DNA of 20,372 nt from CALAED01 sp937891035 (GTDB taxonomy: Bacteria > Actinomycetota > Actinomycetes > Streptosporangiales > Streptosporangiaceae). The notes beneath the pieces were generated by a model, which was given only the letters and a program-made list of their open reading frames with translations, had not been told where the DNA came from and ran no database searches. Where the stretch lies: the NCBI GenBank assembly GCA_035642125.1, contig DASQSZ010000280.1, forward strand, positions 1 to 20,372. Direction: 5' to 3'. Shown in pieces: positions 19,588 through 20,372 of the stretch. A program made the translations under genes and the position numbers. The first letter of the stretch is position 1, and every line of letters starts with the position of its first letter.

Positions 19588-20156
19588 AGGAGAAGCTGCC
19601 AAGCGGTTTTCTGCTCAGCACCGTTGAGCAGGTGGCCGGCTGGGCGCGGCGCAGTTCGGTGTGGCCGGCGACGTTCGGCCTGGCCTGCTGCGCGATCGAG
19701 ATGATGGCGACCGGTGACCCGCGCCACGACTTCTCCCGCTGGGGCATGGAACGCGCCTCGGGATCGCCGCGGCAGGCCGACCTGATGATCGTGGCCGGCC
19801 GGGTCAGCCAGAAGATGGGCCCGGTGCTGCGCCAGATCTATGACCAGATGGCCGAGCCGAAGTGGGTCATCGCGATGGGGGTCTGCGCCTCGAGCGGCGG
19901 CATGTTCAACAACTACGCGATCGTGCAGGGGGTCGACCACATCGTGCCCGTCGACATCTACCTGCCCGGCTGCCCGCCGCGGCCGGAGATGCTGCTCGAC
20001 GCGATCCTCAAGTTGCACGACAAGATCCAGAACACCAAGATGGGCGCGCACCGGCGCACGGAGATCGAGGAGTTGGAGCGGGCCAGGTTGCGGGCGCTTC
20101 CGCTGCTCGGCCAGACGGACATACCACGCACCGAGCCGCCGAGGGTGACCACATGA
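19578..20156 (+). CDS. nuoB: NADH-quinone oxidoreductase subunit B
   Basis: A 192-residue subunit carrying iron-sulfur cluster N2. The four Cys ligands are present in the adjacent pair GLACCAIEMM (near residues 36-37), in MGVCASSGGMFNNYA, and in YLPGCPPRPEML. It hands electrons to menaquinone at the junction of the peripheral and membrane arms. ATG 19578 has a strong GAGGAGGGGAG site, so the open frame reaching back to 19503 is not coding. The basic/acidic C-terminal tail after residue 155 is typical of actinobacterial NuoB. The stop overlaps the nuoC start (ATGA). Confidence 0.97.
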   Translation: MGLEEKLPSGFLLSTVEQVAGWARRSSVWPATFGLACCAIEMMATGDPRHDFSRWGMERASGSPRQADLMIVAGRVSQKMGPVLRQIYDQMAEPKWVIAMGVCASSGGMFNNYAIVQGVDHIVPVDIYLPGCPPRPEMLLDAILKLHDKIQNTKMGAHRRTEIEELERARLRALPLLGQTDIPRTEPPRVTT

Positions 20157-20372
20157 GTTCGCAGCACCCGGAACAGCAGGCCGAGCAGGCCGCCGACCAG
20201 TTGCCGGCGCACACCGAGGCGGACCGCCGCGAGCAGCCGATAGCCCGCAGGGGCATGTTCGGCGCCAAGACCACGGGCGACACCTCCGGCTATGGCCGGC
20301 TCGTCGTCCGGCAGTCCCCGAAGGTGTCCACCCCGCGGCCGTACGGTTCCCCGTGGTCGACCGGAGTGGCGG
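20153..20372 (+). CDS. nuoC: NADH-quinone oxidoreductase subunit C, 3' truncated by window
   Basis: The first ~73 residues of NuoC. A Gln/Ala/Glu-rich tail is followed by RRGMFGAKTTGDTSGYGRLV and a PRPYGSPW segment, the recognisable front of actinobacterial NuoC. The 30-kDa subunit core lies beyond the right edge. ATG 20153 overlaps the nuoB stop by four bases, so translation is coupled. The rest of the nuo operon is expected to the right. Confidence 0.9.
   Translation, partial: MSSQHPEQQAEQAADQLPAHTEADRREQPIARRGMFGAKTTGDTSGYGRLVVRQSPKVSTPRPYGSPWSTGVA

Noticed and set aside
17912..19747. 611-codon minus-strand open frame opposite menJ, nuoA and the start of nuoB
   Set aside because: The plus strand holds unambiguous enzymes; the antisense product has no recognisable domain and reads as a codon-bias shadow.
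1..20372. CRISPR arrays, tRNA or rRNA genes, complete insertion sequences, prophage genes
   Set aside because: None was seen: no regular spaced repeats, no cloverleaf-like tRNA sequence, no transposase or integrase motifs on either strand.

Overview
This is a high-G+C window from an actinomycete. Supporting signs are a BldC homologue, a WhiJ/DUF397/RsbW-like cluster, an Nuo operon preceded by menaquinone genes, System II cytochrome c biogenesis genes, frequent GTG starts and several probable leaderless starts. Gene content and order fit a filamentous lineage such as the Streptosporangiales. That placement is an inference, because no rRNA or other decisive marker is present.

Region 1 (1-3150) is a type VII secretion (WXG100)-style effector locus. 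It holds the 3' end of a YbaB/EbfC-like gene, a small WXG100-like gene, a protein resembling the N-terminal domain of the mycobacterial outer-membrane/toxin protein CpnT, a separate overlapping gene for a small ART/TNT-like (probable NAD-targeting) toxin, a small acidic candidate immunity gene, and an SseB-domain gene. A short relic resembling the start of a second toxin cassette follows, then a strong terminator. It reads as a split CpnT/TNT system.

Region 2 (3163-4689) is a WhiJ-type regulatory cluster: an Scr1/DUF5753 XRE regulator with its DUF397 partner, divergent from an RsbW-like ATP-binding protein.

Region 3 (4764-9598) is a System II cytochrome c maturation operon: histidine phosphatase, TlpA/ResA-like lipoprotein thioredoxin, CcdA, ResB and CcsA. 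A small PLDc_N membrane protein gene faces it.

Region 4 (10135-11421) carries a protein whose C-terminus resembles the anthrax lethal factor metalloprotease, a small partner gene, and convergent bldC.

Region 5 (11716-15746) holds a threonine/serine dehydratase-family gene, a DUF4229 membrane protein gene, and a tandem pair of paralogous secreted beta-propeller proteins.

Region 6 (15901-20372, continuing off the end) holds a PAP2-like membrane protein, menG, menJ, then nuoA, nuoB and the start of nuoC. The menJ promoter region carries a perfect match to the Rex (NADH/NAD+ sensor) operator. Next to it is a 19-bp element that also occurs upstream of the cytochrome c operon. Together these suggest shared redox or repressor control of respiratory-chain assembly: quinone finishing and complex I on one side, cytochrome c maturation on the other.
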